Assembly: GCF_014201825.1 (NCBI RefSeq)
Contig: NZ_JACHFJ010000001.1
Span: 434,001 to 498,000 of the forward strand
Direction: 5' to 3'
Source of the DNA: Acidocella aromatica
GTDB taxonomy: Bacteria; Pseudomonadota; Alphaproteobacteria; Acetobacterales; Acetobacteraceae
DNA length: 64,000 bases
Part shown: piece by piece, positions 26,818 through 36,819 of the stretch
How the letters are laid out: each line of letters starts with the position of its first letter
How positions within the stretch are numbered: the first letter of the stretch is position 1
Position numbers and translations under genes: made by a program
The notes under the pieces: generated by a model
The model's database searches: none
The model's input: the letters and a program-made list of their open reading frames with translations, nothing else
Told to the model about the DNA's origin: nothing

Positions 26818-27602
26818 GGGCAGAGTCCTTTCAGGATGTCCTGCAAAACCGGCAGGATGGGAGCGGAAGGATTGAAAGCGGTGGGCCAGTTTTCCGGCGT
26901 GGGCGCGGCGGGCTCATCCATATAGCCGCGCATGGCGAGCTCCATCTGGATGGCATGCACGCCGTTCTGGGGCTGGCCGTAATGACGGGTGATCCAGCCG
27001 CCCTTGAAACGCCCGTTCAGCACCCAGGAGAAACCGGAACGGGCGCAAATCACTTCGACGCGCGCTTGATAGTTTGGCGCGCAGGAGGCCCCGCCATTGG
27101 TGCCGATGTTGAATTGCGGCAGCTCATCTGGAAACAGACGCGGGATTTGGCTGCGAATGGAGTGGCAGTCATAGAGCACAATGTTGTCGTGCCTTGCCCG
27201 CAGGCGGGTGATCTCGTCTTCCAATGCCGCGTGATAGGGGCGGAAATAATGCTGCACGCGCCTTGCGGTTTCCGCTTCGTCCGGCGGAATGGCGGCGTAG
27301 AGCGGCTCTCCGCCGAAACTCTCAACGGGGCAAAGCCCGGTGGTGGCTTGCCCCGGATAGAGCGAGGCGCCGGAGGGATCGCGGTTGAGGTCGATGATTG
27401 CGCGGGAGATATTGGCGGCGATGATGGTGGCGTCCAGCGTCTCGGCGAAGGCGTAGAGCGTGGGGATATGCCAGTCGGCATCCTTGCGCGCCAGCCAGTC
27501 CGAGATAAAAACGCCTGCAAACTCCTTGGGGATTTCGGTGCCCGCATGGGGCATCGAAAGGATCAGCGGCGCATTGCCCCGGCGCAGGGTGAAGAGGCTC
27601 AT
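26814..27602 (-). CDS. hutG: N-formylglutamate deformylase HutG
   Basis: The frame extends upstream, but the gene starts at ATG 27602 ([20 protein letters not shown]), in an ATGA overlap with hutH. The 262 residues belong to the FGase family (PF05013), with metal-site blocks [16 protein letters not shown] and YDCHSIRS. It releases formate and glutamate as the last step of the five-step hut route, which requires HutF, also present here. Confidence 0.95.
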   Translation of the reverse strand: MSLFTLRRGNAPLILSMPHAGTEIPKEFAGVFISDWLARKDADWHIPTLYAFAETLDATIIAANISRAIIDLNRDPSGASLYPGQATTGLCPVESFGGEPLYAAIPPDEAETARRVQHYFRPYHAALEDEITRLRARHDNIVLYDCHSIRSQIPRLFPDELPQFNIGTNGGASCAPNYQARVEVICARSGFSWVLNGRFKGGWITRHYGQPQNGVHAIQMELAMRGYMDEPAAPTPENWPTAFNPSAPILPVLQDILKGLCP

Positions 27603-29107
27603 GCCAACCCCGGCAGGGTAGGCTCGTCCAGCGCGCCCCCGGCCAGCAGGGCGATGGCGGCGTCGATATCGGGGGCGAAATAACGGTCGTCGTCGAGATG
27701 CGGCACCTTGGCGCGCAGCGTGGCGCGGGCTTGCTCCAGCGGCGCGGAGGACGGCATCGGCCAAAAATCGCAGCCTTGCGCCGCCGCCAGCCACTCAATG
27801 GCCAGCACCGCGCGCAGATTGTCGTTCATCTCGGCAAGGCGGCGCGCGCCATGCGCGGCCATGGAGACGTGATCCTCCTGATTGGCTGAGGTGGGGATGG
27901 AATCCACCGAAGCCGGGAAGGCGCGCGTCTTGTTCTCGGAGACCAAAGCCGCAGCCGTGACCTGCGGAATCATGAAGCCGGAATTCAGCCCAGGCTTGGG
28001 CGTAAGAAAGGCGGGCAGGCCCGAAAGTGCCGGGTCCACCAGCATGGCGAGGCGGCGTTCCGCCAGCGAGCCGATCTCGCACACCGCCATGGCGATCATA
28101 TCCGCCGCGAAGGCCACGGGCTCGGCGTGGAAATTACCGCCCGAGAGCGCCTCGGTGGGGTTGGTGAAGATCAGCGGGTTGTCGGTCACACCATTGGCTT
28201 CCGTCTCCAGCGTGGCGGCGGCTTGGCGCAGCACGTCCAGCACCGCACCCATCACCTGCGGCTGGCAGCGCAGGCAATACGGGTCTTGTACACGCGGGTC
28301 GTCCGCCCGGTGCGAGGCGCGGATGGCGCTGCCCGCCATGAGGTTGCGCAGCGCCTCGGCCACTTCCGCCTGCCCCTTATGGCGGCGCACGGCGTGGATG
28401 CGCGGGTCGAATGGCGCGTCGGTGCCCTTGGCGGCATCGGTGGAGAGCGCGCCGGTGATCAGCCCGGCGCGGAACAGACGCTCGGCTTCGAACAGCCCGG
28501 CGAGCGCGTTGGCGGTGGAGAATTGCGTGCCGTTGAGCAAGGCCAGCCCCTCCTTGGGGCCAAGCTCCAGCGGGGTGAGACCGGCCTCGGCAAGCGCCTG
28601 AGTTGCAGGCACGCGCTGGCCGTTGACGAAGAACGCGCCAACGCCCAGCATCGCGGCGGTCATATGCGCCAGCGGCGCGAGATCGCCCGATGCACCCACC
28701 GATCCCTGCGCCGGCACCACGGGGATCAGGTCTTTTTCCAAAAGTACGGCCAGCATGTGCACCGTTTCCACCCGCACGCCGGATGCCCCTTGCCCCAGCG
28801 AGCCGAGCTTCAGCGCCATCATCAGCCGCGCGATGGCAACCGGCATGGCCGGGCCAACACCCGCCGCGTGCGAAAACACGAGATTGCGTTGCAGCGTGGC
28901 TAGATCGTCAAGCGCGATGCGCACCGTAGCCAGCTTACCGAAGCCGGTATTGATGCCATAGGCAGGCTCGTTACGGGAAAGAATCTCCTGCACCGCCGCC
29001 GCACCCGCCGCGATGGCGGGCAGCGCGGCATCATCCAGCGTCAGCGCCGCACCGCGATAGATCGCACGCCATTGCGCCAGGCTGATATCGCCGGGGGTGA
29101 ATTTCAT
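27599..29107 (-). CDS. hutH: Histidine ammonia-lyase HutH
   Basis: 502 residues. The Ala-Ser-Gly triad that cyclises to the MIO cofactor is seen in [15 protein letters not shown], and the PAL/HAL signature continues with [14 protein letters not shown]. It deaminates L-histidine to urocanate, the committing step of hut. It overlaps hutG and hutI by 4 nt each. Confidence 0.98.
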   Translation of the reverse strand: MKFTPGDISLAQWRAIYRGAALTLDDAALPAIAAGAAAVQEILSRNEPAYGINTGFGKLATVRIALDDLATLQRNLVFSHAAGVGPAMPVAIARLMMALKLGSLGQGASGVRVETVHMLAVLLEKDLIPVVPAQGSVGASGDLAPLAHMTAAMLGVGAFFVNGQRVPATQALAEAGLTPLELGPKEGLALLNGTQFSTANALAGLFEAERLFRAGLITGALSTDAAKGTDAPFDPRIHAVRRHKGQAEVAEALRNLMAGSAIRASHRADDPRVQDPYCLRCQPQVMGAVLDVLRQAAATLETEANGVTDNPLIFTNPTEALSGGNFHAEPVAFAADMIAMAVCEIGSLAERRLAMLVDPALSGLPAFLTPKPGLNSGFMIPQVTAAALVSENKTRAFPASVDSIPTSANQEDHVSMAAHGARRLAEMNDNLRAVLAIEWLAAAQGCDFWPMPSSAPLEQARATLRAKVPHLDDDRYFAPDIDAAIALLAGGALDEPTLPGLA

Positions 29108-30276
29108 GAGGCACTCCAGATTCGTTTATAAAGCGGATTAAAGCCAAGCCGGTAAACCAGTTCGGCAGGTTGTTCGATATCCCAGATCGCCAGATGGCAT
29201 TTCGCCCCCGCCCGCAGCACGCCGACATCATCGCGCCCCAGTGCGGCGGCGGCGTGGCGTGTGACACCGAGTAGACACTCGGTGACGGTGAGACGGAACT
29301 GCGTGGCGGCCATGTTCATCGCCAGTAGCAGCGAGAACATGGGCGAGGTGCCGGGGTTGAGATCGGTGGAGACGGCCATGCGCACGCCATATTGGCGCAG
29401 CGCCGCGATCGGCGGCAGGCGCGTCTCGCGCAGCATAAAGAACGCGCCGGGCAGCAGCACCGCAACAGTTCCGGCCTCGGCCATGGCGCGCGCGCCATCT
29501 TCATCGGTACATTCTAGATGATCGGCTGAAAGTGCATGATGGCGCGCAGCCAGGGCGGCTCCATGCAGGTTGGAAAGCTGGTCGGCATGCAGCTTCACCC
29601 GCAATCCGGCCTTGGCAGCTGCGGCGAACACCATTTCGGTCTCAGCTGGAGAAAAAGCAATACTCTCGCAAAACGCATCCACCGCGTCGGCCAGATGATG
29701 TTTGGCCACATGCGGTATCATCTCCTCGCAAAGCAGACGCAAATATTCCGTGCGCGGGCAATCCGGCGGGACGCTGTGTGCGCCGAGAAAAGTCCTGGAA
29801 ATATCAGCGGTATTACCAAGACCATAGGCAACTTCGAGGCATTTATACTCGGCTTCGGGCGCAAGCCCGTAGCCGGATTTGACCTCTATTGTCGTCACCC
29901 CCTCGGCCAGCAGCGGGGCAAGACGCTTGCGGGCCAGCATGTCCAACTCGGCGGGGGAAGCGGCGCGGGTGGCTCGCATGGTGCCGAGAATGCCACCGCC
30001 CTTGCGGGCGATCTCCTCGTAGCTCGCCCCCTCCAGCCGCGCCTCGAACTCCGCCGCGCGCTCACCCGCATAAACCAGATGCGTATGGCAATCGATCAGC
30101 CCCGGCGTGATCCAGCGATTTTCGCAATCAACCACCTCGTCCGCCGCCATCTCCTTCGCTGGACCAGCATAGACAATCCGCCCTTTCTCCTCAGCCACCA
30201 TGCCGTTCTCGACCACGCCGAGACCGGGCAGCTCGGGATTCATCGTGGCAAGATGGGCATGGGTGAAAACGCGCAT
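29104..30276 (-). CDS. hutI: Imidazolonepropionase HutI
   Basis: 390 residues of the amidohydrolase superfamily. The metal-binding [17 protein letters not shown], the second metal His in LHADQLSN, and the late Asp in [11 protein letters not shown] are all present. It hydrolyses imidazolonepropionate to N-formimino-L-glutamate. It is the first gene of the leftward hutIHGUD operon; a HutC-type palindrome lies 35 bp before its start. Confidence 0.97.
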   Translation of the reverse strand: MRVFTHAHLATMNPELPGLGVVENGMVAEEKGRIVYAGPAKEMAADEVVDCENRWITPGLIDCHTHLVYAGERAAEFEARLEGASYEEIARKGGGILGTMRATRAASPAELDMLARKRLAPLLAEGVTTIEVKSGYGLAPEAEYKCLEVAYGLGNTADISRTFLGAHSVPPDCPRTEYLRLLCEEMIPHVAKHHLADAVDAFCESIAFSPAETEMVFAAAAKAGLRVKLHADQLSNLHGAALAARHHALSADHLECTDEDGARAMAEAGTVAVLLPGAFFMLRETRLPPIAALRQYGVRMAVSTDLNPGTSPMFSLLLAMNMAATQFRLTVTECLLGVTRHAAAALGRDDVGVLRAGAKCHLAIWDIEQPAELVYRLGFNPLYKRIWSAS

Positions 30277-30289
30277 CGCAAGTTCGGCC

Positions 30290-30322
30290 TTGGCGGATGG
30301 AGTGCTTCAGTTGTATATACAA
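30290..30322 (+). promoter_or_regulatory. HutC-type operator in the hutI-hutF divergent promoter
   Basis: TTGTATATACAA at 30311-30322 is a perfect 12-bp palindrome, of the form bound by HutC (GntR/UTRA) repressors. On the plus strand TTGGCG (30290-30295), an 18-bp spacer and TATATA (30314-30319) would make a promoter for hutF with its -10 inside the operator, so repressor binding would block RNA polymerase. The same site can control leftward hutI. Confidence 0.82.
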
Positions 30323-30348
30323 TATCGGAGATCGACAGGAGCTGTCCA

Positions 30349-31641
30349 GTGCCAGATGCATATTTGTTCCGCCACGCTTTACTGCCAACCGGCTGGACCG
30401 AGAATGTGCGGCTGATTGTCGAGAATGGCGTGATCGCCAACCTGGAAACCAAGATGCCGGGCGGCAAGGAGATCGCACTACCGGGCATGCCCAATCTGCA
30501 CAGCCACGCCTTCCAACGCGCCATGGCCGGGCATGTGGAACGCCGGGGCACGGGGCAGGATAGTTTCTGGACGTGGCGGACACTGATGTACAAGCTCGCC
30601 CTCTCGATGTCCCCAGAGGATGTGGAAGCGGCGGCGACGCTTGCCTTTATCGAGATGCTTGAAGGCGGTTTCACCTCCGTTGCCGAGTTCCATTATCTGC
30701 ACCACGCGCCCGATGGCACGCCCTATGCCGATATCGGCGAGATGGCGGCGCGCATCGCCGCGGCGGCGGAAGCGGTGGGGATCGAACTGCTGCTACTGCC
30801 CGTGTTCTACGCCCATGCTGGTTTCGGCGGCACAGCGCCCGCGCCCGAGCAGCGGCGCTTCCTCTCCTCGCTCGACAATTACACCAAACTTTACGAGCGC
30901 TGCGCTGCACTAGCTCCTTCCGGTGTTGCACCGCACTCGTTGCGCGCGGCCACATTGCCCGAGGTGAAGGCGCTGGCGGAACTGGCTGGCGGTAGGCCGG
31001 TGCACATCCATATCGCCGAGCAGACTGCCGAAGTTGACGCCTGCATCAGCTTCTCCGGTCAGCGCCCGGTGGAATATCTGTTGGCCAACGCGCCGGTCGG
31101 GCCGAACTGGTGCCTTGTGCATGGCACGCACATCACGCCGCAGGAGGGTGCCGCGATGGCGGCGGCAAACGCGGTTGCCGGGCTGTGCCCGATCACCGAG
31201 GCCAATCTGGGCGACGGCATTTTCCCCATCCAGCATTTCTCCGGCGCCTGGGGCGTGGGGTCGGATTCCAATGTGCTCATCGACGCCGCACGCGAATTGC
31301 AGATGCTGGAATATTCCCAGCGCCTTGCCCAACGCGCCCGCAACGTCATGGCCTCGCCCGCGGCACCCTGCACCGCCACCGCCTTGTATCAGGCCGCCGT
31401 GGCGGGCGGAGCGCAGGCGCTGGGGCTGCAAGGCGGGCTGCGCCCTGGCGCACCGGCCAGCTTTGTCACGCTCTCGGGCGAGAACCCCGAACTTGCCCTT
31501 TCCCAATCCGTATTCTGCGCCCGCCAGCCTGCGGTGCGCGGCGTGTGGGTGAATGGCCGTCAGGTTGTGGAAGATGGCCGCCACGCCCTTGCACAAACCA
31601 CCCGGCTGCGGTTTGACACTATGATGGACCGATTGATCTGA
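30349..31641 (+). CDS. hutF: Formimidoylglutamate deiminase HutF
   Basis: The frame is open far upstream, but the start is GTG 30349, with AGGAG 7 nt before it. The 430 residues form an amidohydrolase with the metal-binding MPNLHSHAFQRAMAG and HIHIAEQTAEVDAC. The late GSDSNVLIDAAREL supplies the metal Asp. HutF deiminates formiminoglutamate to formylglutamate, which HutG then cleaves. It is the first gene of the rightward hutFC operon, one nucleotide before hutC. Confidence 0.95.
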   Translation: MPDAYLFRHALLPTGWTENVRLIVENGVIANLETKMPGGKEIALPGMPNLHSHAFQRAMAGHVERRGTGQDSFWTWRTLMYKLALSMSPEDVEAAATLAFIEMLEGGFTSVAEFHYLHHAPDGTPYADIGEMAARIAAAAEAVGIELLLLPVFYAHAGFGGTAPAPEQRRFLSSLDNYTKLYERCAALAPSGVAPHSLRAATLPEVKALAELAGGRPVHIHIAEQTAEVDACISFSGQRPVEYLLANAPVGPNWCLVHGTHITPQEGAAMAAANAVAGLCPITEANLGDGIFPIQHFSGAWGVGSDSNVLIDAARELQMLEYSQRLAQRARNVMASPAAPCTATALYQAAVAGGAQALGLQGGLRPGAPASFVTLSGENPELALSQSVFCARQPAVRGVWVNGRQVVEDGRHALAQTTRLRFDTMMDRLI

Positions 31642-31642
31642 G

Positions 31643-32377
31643 ATGAACACGAAACCACCCAAACTCTACGAGCAGGTGAAGACCTATCTGCTGGAAGGCA
31701 TCGCCGCGGGACGCTGGACCGAGGGCGGCAAGATCCCTTCCGAATTCGAGCTGATGGAAACGCTCGGCGCCTCGCGCATGACGGTGCATCGGGCACTGCG
31801 TGAAATGTCGGCCGACGGTTTGCTGCTGCGCGTGCAGGGTGTGGGCACCTTCGTGCAGCCCCGTGCCCCGCGCGCCACACTGCTGGAGGTGTATGACATC
31901 GCCGAGGATATCCAGGCTCGCGGCCATACGCACCGGGCCGAGGTGCTGCGGCTGGAGGCTCTGCGCGCCGACGTTGCCCTCGCCACCGAGTTCCGCCTCT
32001 CACCACGCGGACGGATTTTTTATTCCGAGATCGTGCATTACGAGAACGACGACGCCGTGCAGCTGGAGGAACGCTTCGTCTCGCCGGATTTCGCGCCGGG
32101 CTATCTGAAGCAGGATTTCACCGCCATCACCACCAACCGCTACCTGCAATCCATCGCCCCTCCAATGGAGGTGGAACACATCATCCACGCCATCACACCC
32201 GACGCACATATCCAGGCGCGGCTGAATGTGGGGGTGCACGAACCATGCCTGCGCCTGCTGCGCCGCACCTGGGCGGAGAGCGGCCCGGCCACGCGCTCGG
32301 TGCTGACGCATCCAGGCAGCCGATACTCGCTGGGCAGCCGCTACCGCCCGGCCAACTGGTCGCCCAAGCCCGGCTGA
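31643..32377 (+). CDS. hutC: Histidine utilisation repressor HutC
   Basis: 244 residues: an N-terminal GntR winged helix (KIPSEFELMETLGASRMTVH, about residues 28-50) and a C-terminal UTRA ligand domain (RIFYSEIVHYENDDAVQLEE). The known inducer of HutC is urocanate. It should bind the palindrome at 30311 and, by sequence identity, the one at 39508. Its 3' end overlaps the end of the convergent kinase gene by 37 nt, so the two mRNAs are partly antisense. Confidence 0.94.
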   Translation: MNTKPPKLYEQVKTYLLEGIAAGRWTEGGKIPSEFELMETLGASRMTVHRALREMSADGLLLRVQGVGTFVQPRAPRATLLEVYDIAEDIQARGHTHRAEVLRLEALRADVALATEFRLSPRGRIFYSEIVHYENDDAVQLEERFVSPDFAPGYLKQDFTAITTNRYLQSIAPPMEVEHIIHAITPDAHIQARLNVGVHEPCLRLLRRTWAESGPATRSVLTHPGSRYSLGSRYRPANWSPKPG

Positions 32378-33657
32378 AGCGCCGCCAGGAACGGGGCGGT
32401 GAGGTCGATGGCGGCGGGGGCGTCCACCGGCGCGGAGCCCGCCATCATCGCCACAGCGAAGCCAATGGCCGAGGACACCGGGTTGTGCCGCCCCATCCCA
32501 GCGCACAGGTCCATCACCAGCGTGGGACAAAGGAATAGTGCGAGGCGCAGAACCTCCCGCCAATCCTCGGGCAACATGTCACGCGTATGCAGCGTGTTCA
32601 GGAACGGACGCCAGAATCGCTCCGCCTTCACCTCCAGCAACGCCCGGCGCAGCGCCGTCGGCGCCCAGTCAGTCTCGATATGCAGAGCGCCATTCTCAAC
32701 CCGCACGCTGGCCTTGTAGCGCGAAGCTGTCTCCTCCGGGTCGTACAACCAAAACGGATGCGCCAACATGTTGTGGAAGGTGGACTTCACCTCGGCCAGC
32801 AGCGAGGGCACGTTCTCACCCGCGAAGGCAGGGTCGAAAAATACCAGCCCGTCCAGCGTATCCCACACATTGGCGTTATGCGCGTCGCCATGCGCGGTCA
32901 CGCCGCCCGCATCAGCCAAGCGCAGCGGGTTCAGCCGTTCCGCCGCACGGACGAACAGCTTGTCCAGCGTATGACGGTAGCGCGCGCCGTTGATGACGAA
33001 GGGCAATGCGGCGAAGTCTTCCCAAGGCAGCGTCAGGCCGGGGAGGTCCACGCTCTGACGGAGATAGAAGCGCTTGTAGCGCCCGCCGGGGAAGTGCCCG
33101 TCATCGACTAGCCTGTTATGGAAAAGCTGGTGCAGCGGCTCGGCGGCGGCCTGTTCGGGCGTGATGACGTGCAGCGTGCGTTGGGCCACTGCCAGCAACG
33201 CCTCGTCCAGCCCGGCCTCGGCGGCCAGGGCGCGGGGGCTGGTTTCGCCCAAGGCGTCCAAGGCGCGCAGCGTGTCGGCAAAGCGCGGTTCATGGCGGCG
33301 GCGATAGACGAGGATCTGCTCGCCCGGCAGGCGCGAGACATGCGCAGGCATGTCCACCGGCAACCCGGCGGCGGCCAGCAGCCCGGCGCGGTAATACTCG
33401 CCGGCCATCGTCTCCTCGCCGTCCTCCTGGTGGAATTTGAAGAAGAACTCATCGCCCCCGGCAGAGAAAAACCCGTTCAGCGAGTTCAGGCTGTACTGGT
33501 CACTGTTGATGCGCAAGCCTTGCGCATCCAGCCCGAACAGATCTGCCAGCAGCGCCACCACGCCTGCCACAGCCTCGTCGATCCGCCCCGCGGCCGCGAG
33601 TTGGCGCAGCGCCGCCGTGCGGCTCTCAGATACTGGCAAGATACCCGCCATCGACAT
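32341..33657 (-). CDS. APH-fold phosphotransferase (small-molecule kinase) in the HutC-linked operon
   Basis: 438 residues of the aminoglycoside-phosphotransferase/choline-kinase fold. The catalytic loop VTAHGDAHNANVW (HGDxHxxN) and following FFDPAFAG are clear. The N-terminal lobe has FFFKFHQEDGEETMAGEYYR, with a lysine that may contact ATP. The large C-terminal helical part is unusual for an antibiotic kinase. As the last gene of a catabolic/transport operon it more probably phosphorylates an imported metabolite. Substrate unknown. It overlaps the SDR gene by about 30 nt and hutC by 37 nt. Confidence 0.78.
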   Translation of the reverse strand: MSMAGILPVSESRTAALRQLAAAGRIDEAVAGVVALLADLFGLDAQGLRINSDQYSLNSLNGFFSAGGDEFFFKFHQEDGEETMAGEYYRAGLLAAAGLPVDMPAHVSRLPGEQILVYRRRHEPRFADTLRALDALGETSPRALAAEAGLDEALLAVAQRTLHVITPEQAAAEPLHQLFHNRLVDDGHFPGGRYKRFYLRQSVDLPGLTLPWEDFAALPFVINGARYRHTLDKLFVRAAERLNPLRLADAGGVTAHGDAHNANVWDTLDGLVFFDPAFAGENVPSLLAEVKSTFHNMLAHPFWLYDPEETASRYKASVRVENGALHIETDWAPTALRRALLEVKAERFWRPFLNTLHTRDMLPEDWREVLRLALFLCPTLVMDLCAGMGRHNPVSSAIGFAVAMMAGSAPVDAPAAIDLTAPFLAALQPGLGDQLAGR

Positions 33658-34381
33658 ACAACACCTGCCCCGTGATGTAGGAGGACGCGGGACTGCACAG
33701 GAACACCGCCGCCCCGGCCAGGTCCTCCAGCTCGCCGAAGCGCGCCAGCGGGATCTTCGCCAGCATGGCCTTGGCCCAGGCCTCGTTCTCGTAGAACACT
33801 TCCGTCATGCTGGTGCGGAAATAGCCCGGCCCGATGCCGTTCACGCGGATGCCCAAGGGTGCCCATTCCGCCGCCAGCGCGCGGGTCACGCCCACCAGCC
33901 CGGATTTGGAAGCACCATAAGGTGCTGCGGTCGGCACCCCGACCTCGGAGGTAAGCGAGCAGAGATTCAGGATCGCCCCGCCCTTGGACATCATCCGCGC
34001 CGCCGCCTGGGCGCAGAAGAACGCGCCCTTGAGGTTGGTGTTGAGGATCTTGTCCCACAGCGCCTCGTCCACATCGAGCGACGGGCAGACATCCTCGACC
34101 CCGGCATTGTTCACTAGAATGTCGAGGGTCGGCGTCATCCCGGCCAGGGCGGCGAAGCACTCGGCCACGGCGGCGGGGGTGGAGACATCCAGCTTCACCG
34201 CCGTGGCAGCATAGCCAGCCTCACGCAGCCCCGCCGCCACGGTCTCCAGCGCCACGAGATCGCGCCCCGCGCAGAACACCTCCGCCCCCGCCTCGGCCAG
34301 CGCCAAAGCCAGCGCCCGGCCAATGCCGCGCGAGGCCCCCGTGACCAAAGCCTTGCGTCCCGCCAGCGAGAAACGGTTCAT
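33626..34381 (-). CDS. Short-chain dehydrogenase/reductase in the HutC-linked operon
   Basis: 251 residues of a classical SDR: nucleotide-binding TGASRGIG, structural NNAG, a Ser in NLCSLTSEVG, the catalytic YGASKSG (YxxxK), and the C-terminal YITGQVLYVDGGY. It should oxidise a hydroxyl or reduce a ketone with NAD(P). The gene starts in an ATGA overlap with the HisC-like gene, so it belongs to the same pathway. The substrate is not determinable from sequence. Confidence 0.88.
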   Translation of the reverse strand: MNRFSLAGRKALVTGASRGIGRALALALAEAGAEVFCAGRDLVALETVAAGLREAGYAATAVKLDVSTPAAVAECFAALAGMTPTLDILVNNAGVEDVCPSLDVDEALWDKILNTNLKGAFFCAQAAARMMSKGGAILNLCSLTSEVGVPTAAPYGASKSGLVGVTRALAAEWAPLGIRVNGIGPGYFRTSMTEVFYENEAWAKAMLAKIPLARFGELEDLAGAAVFLCSPASSYITGQVLYVDGGYLASI

Positions 34382-35490
34382 GCCAATGCCTCCAAAGCCG
34401 CATCGAGCGCGGTGAGGAACATCTCCTGCATCGCCTCAGTCCCCACGCTCACCCGGAACCAGCTTTCGTAACCCGGCTCGGTCCAGGGTTTCACGATCAC
34501 GCCACGCGAGAGCAGCACCTCGGCCAGTGCCGTGGCCGGGTGCTTCGTGGAGACATACAGGAAATTCGCCGCCGAGGGGGCGCAGCGCAGGCCGCGCGCC
34601 TCCAGGGCTTCACGCAAAGCGGCACGGTTTTGCAGCGTCTGCGCCACCACGTAGGCCAGATGCGCGTCATCCCCCAGCGCCGCCAGCGCCGCGCGCTGCG
34701 CCGCCACATTCACCGGAAAGGGTGTTCGCACCTTGTTGAGCTGCCCAGCCAGGGCCGCCGAACTCGCCATCGCATAGCCCACGCGCAACCCCGCCAGCCC
34801 ATAGGCCTTGGAGAACGTCCGCAGCACCAGCCAGGGGCGCTCCTGCGCCGCCAGCAGGCGCAGGCTATCCGGATAGCCCGGCTCATGGCGGGCATATTCG
34901 TAATAGGCTTCATCCAGCACCAGCAGCGCGTCTTTGGGCGCGGCGTCGATCAGCGCGGCCAGCCCCGCCTCATCCAGCAGGCAGCCCACGGGGTTGGAGG
35001 GGTTGGATATCATCACCACCCGCGCCCCCTGCCCCAAGGTCTCGCGCCAAGCCGGGACATCAAACTCCAGCACGCCGGTGACGGGGATCTTGCGCACATG
35101 CGCGCCCATCATCAGCGGGTAGATCTCATGCAGCCCGAAGCACGGCCCCAGCGTGAGCACCGTGCTGCCAGGGGTGAGGAAGGCCTCGGCGATCATCTCG
35201 ATGATATGTTCGGAGCCGTTGCCGCAGATAATCCGCTCCGCCGCCACACCCGTGCGCGCGGCCAGAGCCTCGCGCAGCGGAGCGCAACTCGCATCGGGGT
35301 AGAGCCATGTCTCGGCGCTCAGGCCCGCCAGCGCCTCGCCCACAGCGGGGCTCGGGCCCCAGGGGTTCTCGTTGCTGCCGAGCTTGGCAACCTGGGTAAG
35401 CCCGTAGCGGGCGCGCACGGCGGCCTCGCCCAGCCCGGCATTGTAGAGCGGCATCGCGGCCAGTTCGGGCCGCGCCAGTGCCGCGCTCAT
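34378..35490 (-). CDS. HisC-like PLP aminotransferase in the HutC-linked operon
   Basis: 370 residues of the class I/II fold, HisC subgroup: KLGSNENPWGPSP, ICGNGSEHIIEM, LDEAYYEYA, the PLP lysine in LRTFSKAYGLAGLRVGYAM, and FRVSVGTE near the end. HisC enzymes act on imidazole-acetol phosphate and often on aromatic or imidazole 2-oxoacids. Here it is not with his biosynthesis genes but between a HisD-like gene and an SDR, in a transporter operon with HutC boxes. A role in transaminating an imidazole compound, such as imidazolepyruvate, is an inference. ATGA overlaps on both sides. Confidence 0.88.
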   Translation of the reverse strand: MSAALARPELAAMPLYNAGLGEAAVRARYGLTQVAKLGSNENPWGPSPAVGEALAGLSAETWLYPDASCAPLREALAARTGVAAERIICGNGSEHIIEMIAEAFLTPGSTVLTLGPCFGLHEIYPLMMGAHVRKIPVTGVLEFDVPAWRETLGQGARVVMISNPSNPVGCLLDEAGLAALIDAAPKDALLVLDEAYYEYARHEPGYPDSLRLLAAQERPWLVLRTFSKAYGLAGLRVGYAMASSAALAGQLNKVRTPFPVNVAAQRAALAALGDDAHLAYVVAQTLQNRAALREALEARGLRCAPSAANFLYVSTKHPATALAEVLLSRGVIVKPWTEPGYESWFRVSVGTEAMQEMFLTALDAALEALA

Positions 35491-36809
35491 TTGGCCAGCA
35501 GCTTATCGCGCAAGGGCGAGACAGCACGGGCATGGCCGTCGAACCCCTCATAGCTGGCGAAGCGGTGCGCGTGTTTGGCCAGCGCCGGATAGGCGGCACT
35601 GGTGACATGCGCGATGGAGGCGCGCTTCATATAATCGAACACGCAGAGCGGTGAGCCGGTGCGCGCCGCGCCATTGGTGGGCAGTACGGCGTTGGGGCCG
35701 AGCAGGTAATTGCCAAGCGTCACCGGCGTATAACGGCCGAGCAGAATCTCGCCCGCATTACGTATCTGCCCGAGCGTGGCGAAAGGCTCGGCGGTGAGGA
35801 TCTCCAGATGCTCCGGCGCGTAGCCGTTCACGAACTCCACGGCGGTGGCGAAATCCTTGACCAGCACGATGCCGCCATGCGGGCCGCACAGCACGGCGCG
35901 GGAAAAGCCCGCGCGCTTTTCGTCCATCTCGGCCCAGTAGCCGGGCAGAGCGGCGCGGGCTTCCTCGGCCACGCGGGCGCTGTTGGTGACGAGGTAAGCC
36001 GAGGAATCCGGCCCGTGCTCGGATTCGATGATGAGATCGAGCGCCGCCAGCGCACCATCTGCGCTGTCATCGGCCAAAATCAGCGCCTCGGACGGACCGG
36101 CCGGGGTGCCGGGGTCGATCACCTGCGCCAGCAGCCGCTTGGCCGCCACCACATAAGGGCTGCCAGGGCCGACGATCTTCTCGCATCTCGGCACGGTCGG
36201 CGTGCCATAGGCCACCGCCGCCACCCCCTGCGCGCCGCCACATTTGTAAATCTCGGTCACGCCGATCAGCTTGGCCGCCACCAGCGTCCCGGCATCCACG
36301 CGGCCATCCGGCCCCGGCGGGGTGATGATGACCACGCGCTTCACCCCCGCCACAATCGCCGGGATGCAGGTCATGTTCACGACGCTCGGGAACGCGCCCT
36401 TGCCGCGCGGCACGTAGCAGGCCACGGAATCGATGGGCAGCATGCGGTCGCCCGTCCACACCCCGGGGCTAATCTCCTTCATCCACATTTCCTCGGGCTT
36501 CTGGGCCTCGTGGAAGCGGCGGATATTGTCGATGGCCAGCTTCAGCGTCTCGATCATTTCAGGATCGAAGCTGGCGAAGGCGGTCTCGAACTCCTCCTCG
36601 GTGGCGCGCAGCGTCATGCTGTCCGCCGTCACGCCGTCGAACGCCTTGGCGAAGCGCAGCAGCGCCGCATCCCCTTCCTCGCGTACCGCCACGATGATCG
36701 GCTCCACCTTGGCCATGATGCCGGAGAGATCCGTCTCGGTGCGGCGGTACAGCGCGGGCGGAATCACGCCCGTCATACGCAGGTCGATGAAGTTGACGCT
36801 CTCGGTCAT
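35487..36809 (-). CDS. Histidinol dehydrogenase-like protein (HisD paralogue) with altered metal-site residues
   Basis: From ATG 36809 (MTESVNFIDLRM) there are 440 residues, full HisD length. The family core is clear: GPGSPYVVAAKRL, PAGPSEALILAD, and the catalytic pair in YAPEHLEI (Glu326-His327 of E. coli HisD) is kept. Against my recollection of E. coli HisD, the zinc ligand Gln259 aligns with Glu (IIESEHGPDS) and Asp360 with Asn (LGNYLLGPN). The following NHVLPT is NAVLPT; His419 is kept (FDGHARAV). It is thus probably an NAD-dependent alcohol dehydrogenase with a different substrate from biosynthetic HisD. HisD-like HpsN (sulfopropanediol) is a precedent for such paralogues. Confidence 0.85.
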   Translation of the reverse strand: MTESVNFIDLRMTGVIPPALYRRTETDLSGIMAKVEPIIVAVREEGDAALLRFAKAFDGVTADSMTLRATEEEFETAFASFDPEMIETLKLAIDNIRRFHEAQKPEEMWMKEISPGVWTGDRMLPIDSVACYVPRGKGAFPSVVNMTCIPAIVAGVKRVVIITPPGPDGRVDAGTLVAAKLIGVTEIYKCGGAQGVAAVAYGTPTVPRCEKIVGPGSPYVVAAKRLLAQVIDPGTPAGPSEALILADDSADGALAALDLIIESEHGPDSSAYLVTNSARVAEEARAALPGYWAEMDEKRAGFSRAVLCGPHGGIVLVKDFATAVEFVNGYAPEHLEILTAEPFATLGQIRNAGEILLGRYTPVTLGNYLLGPNAVLPTNGAARTGSPLCVFDYMKRASIAHVTSAAYPALAKHAHRFASYEGFDGHARAVSPLRDKLLAK

Positions 36810-36819
36810 GGGCAATCCT

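Noticed and set aside
29536..30348. Upstream extension of the hutF frame
   Set aside because: It lies antisense to hutI; GTG 30349 with AGGAG gives a normal-length HutF.
35487..36809. Treating the HisD-like gene and its HisC-like neighbour as part of histidine biosynthesis
   Set aside because: No other his biosynthetic genes are nearby, key HisD residues differ, and the pair is coupled to an importer with HutC boxes.
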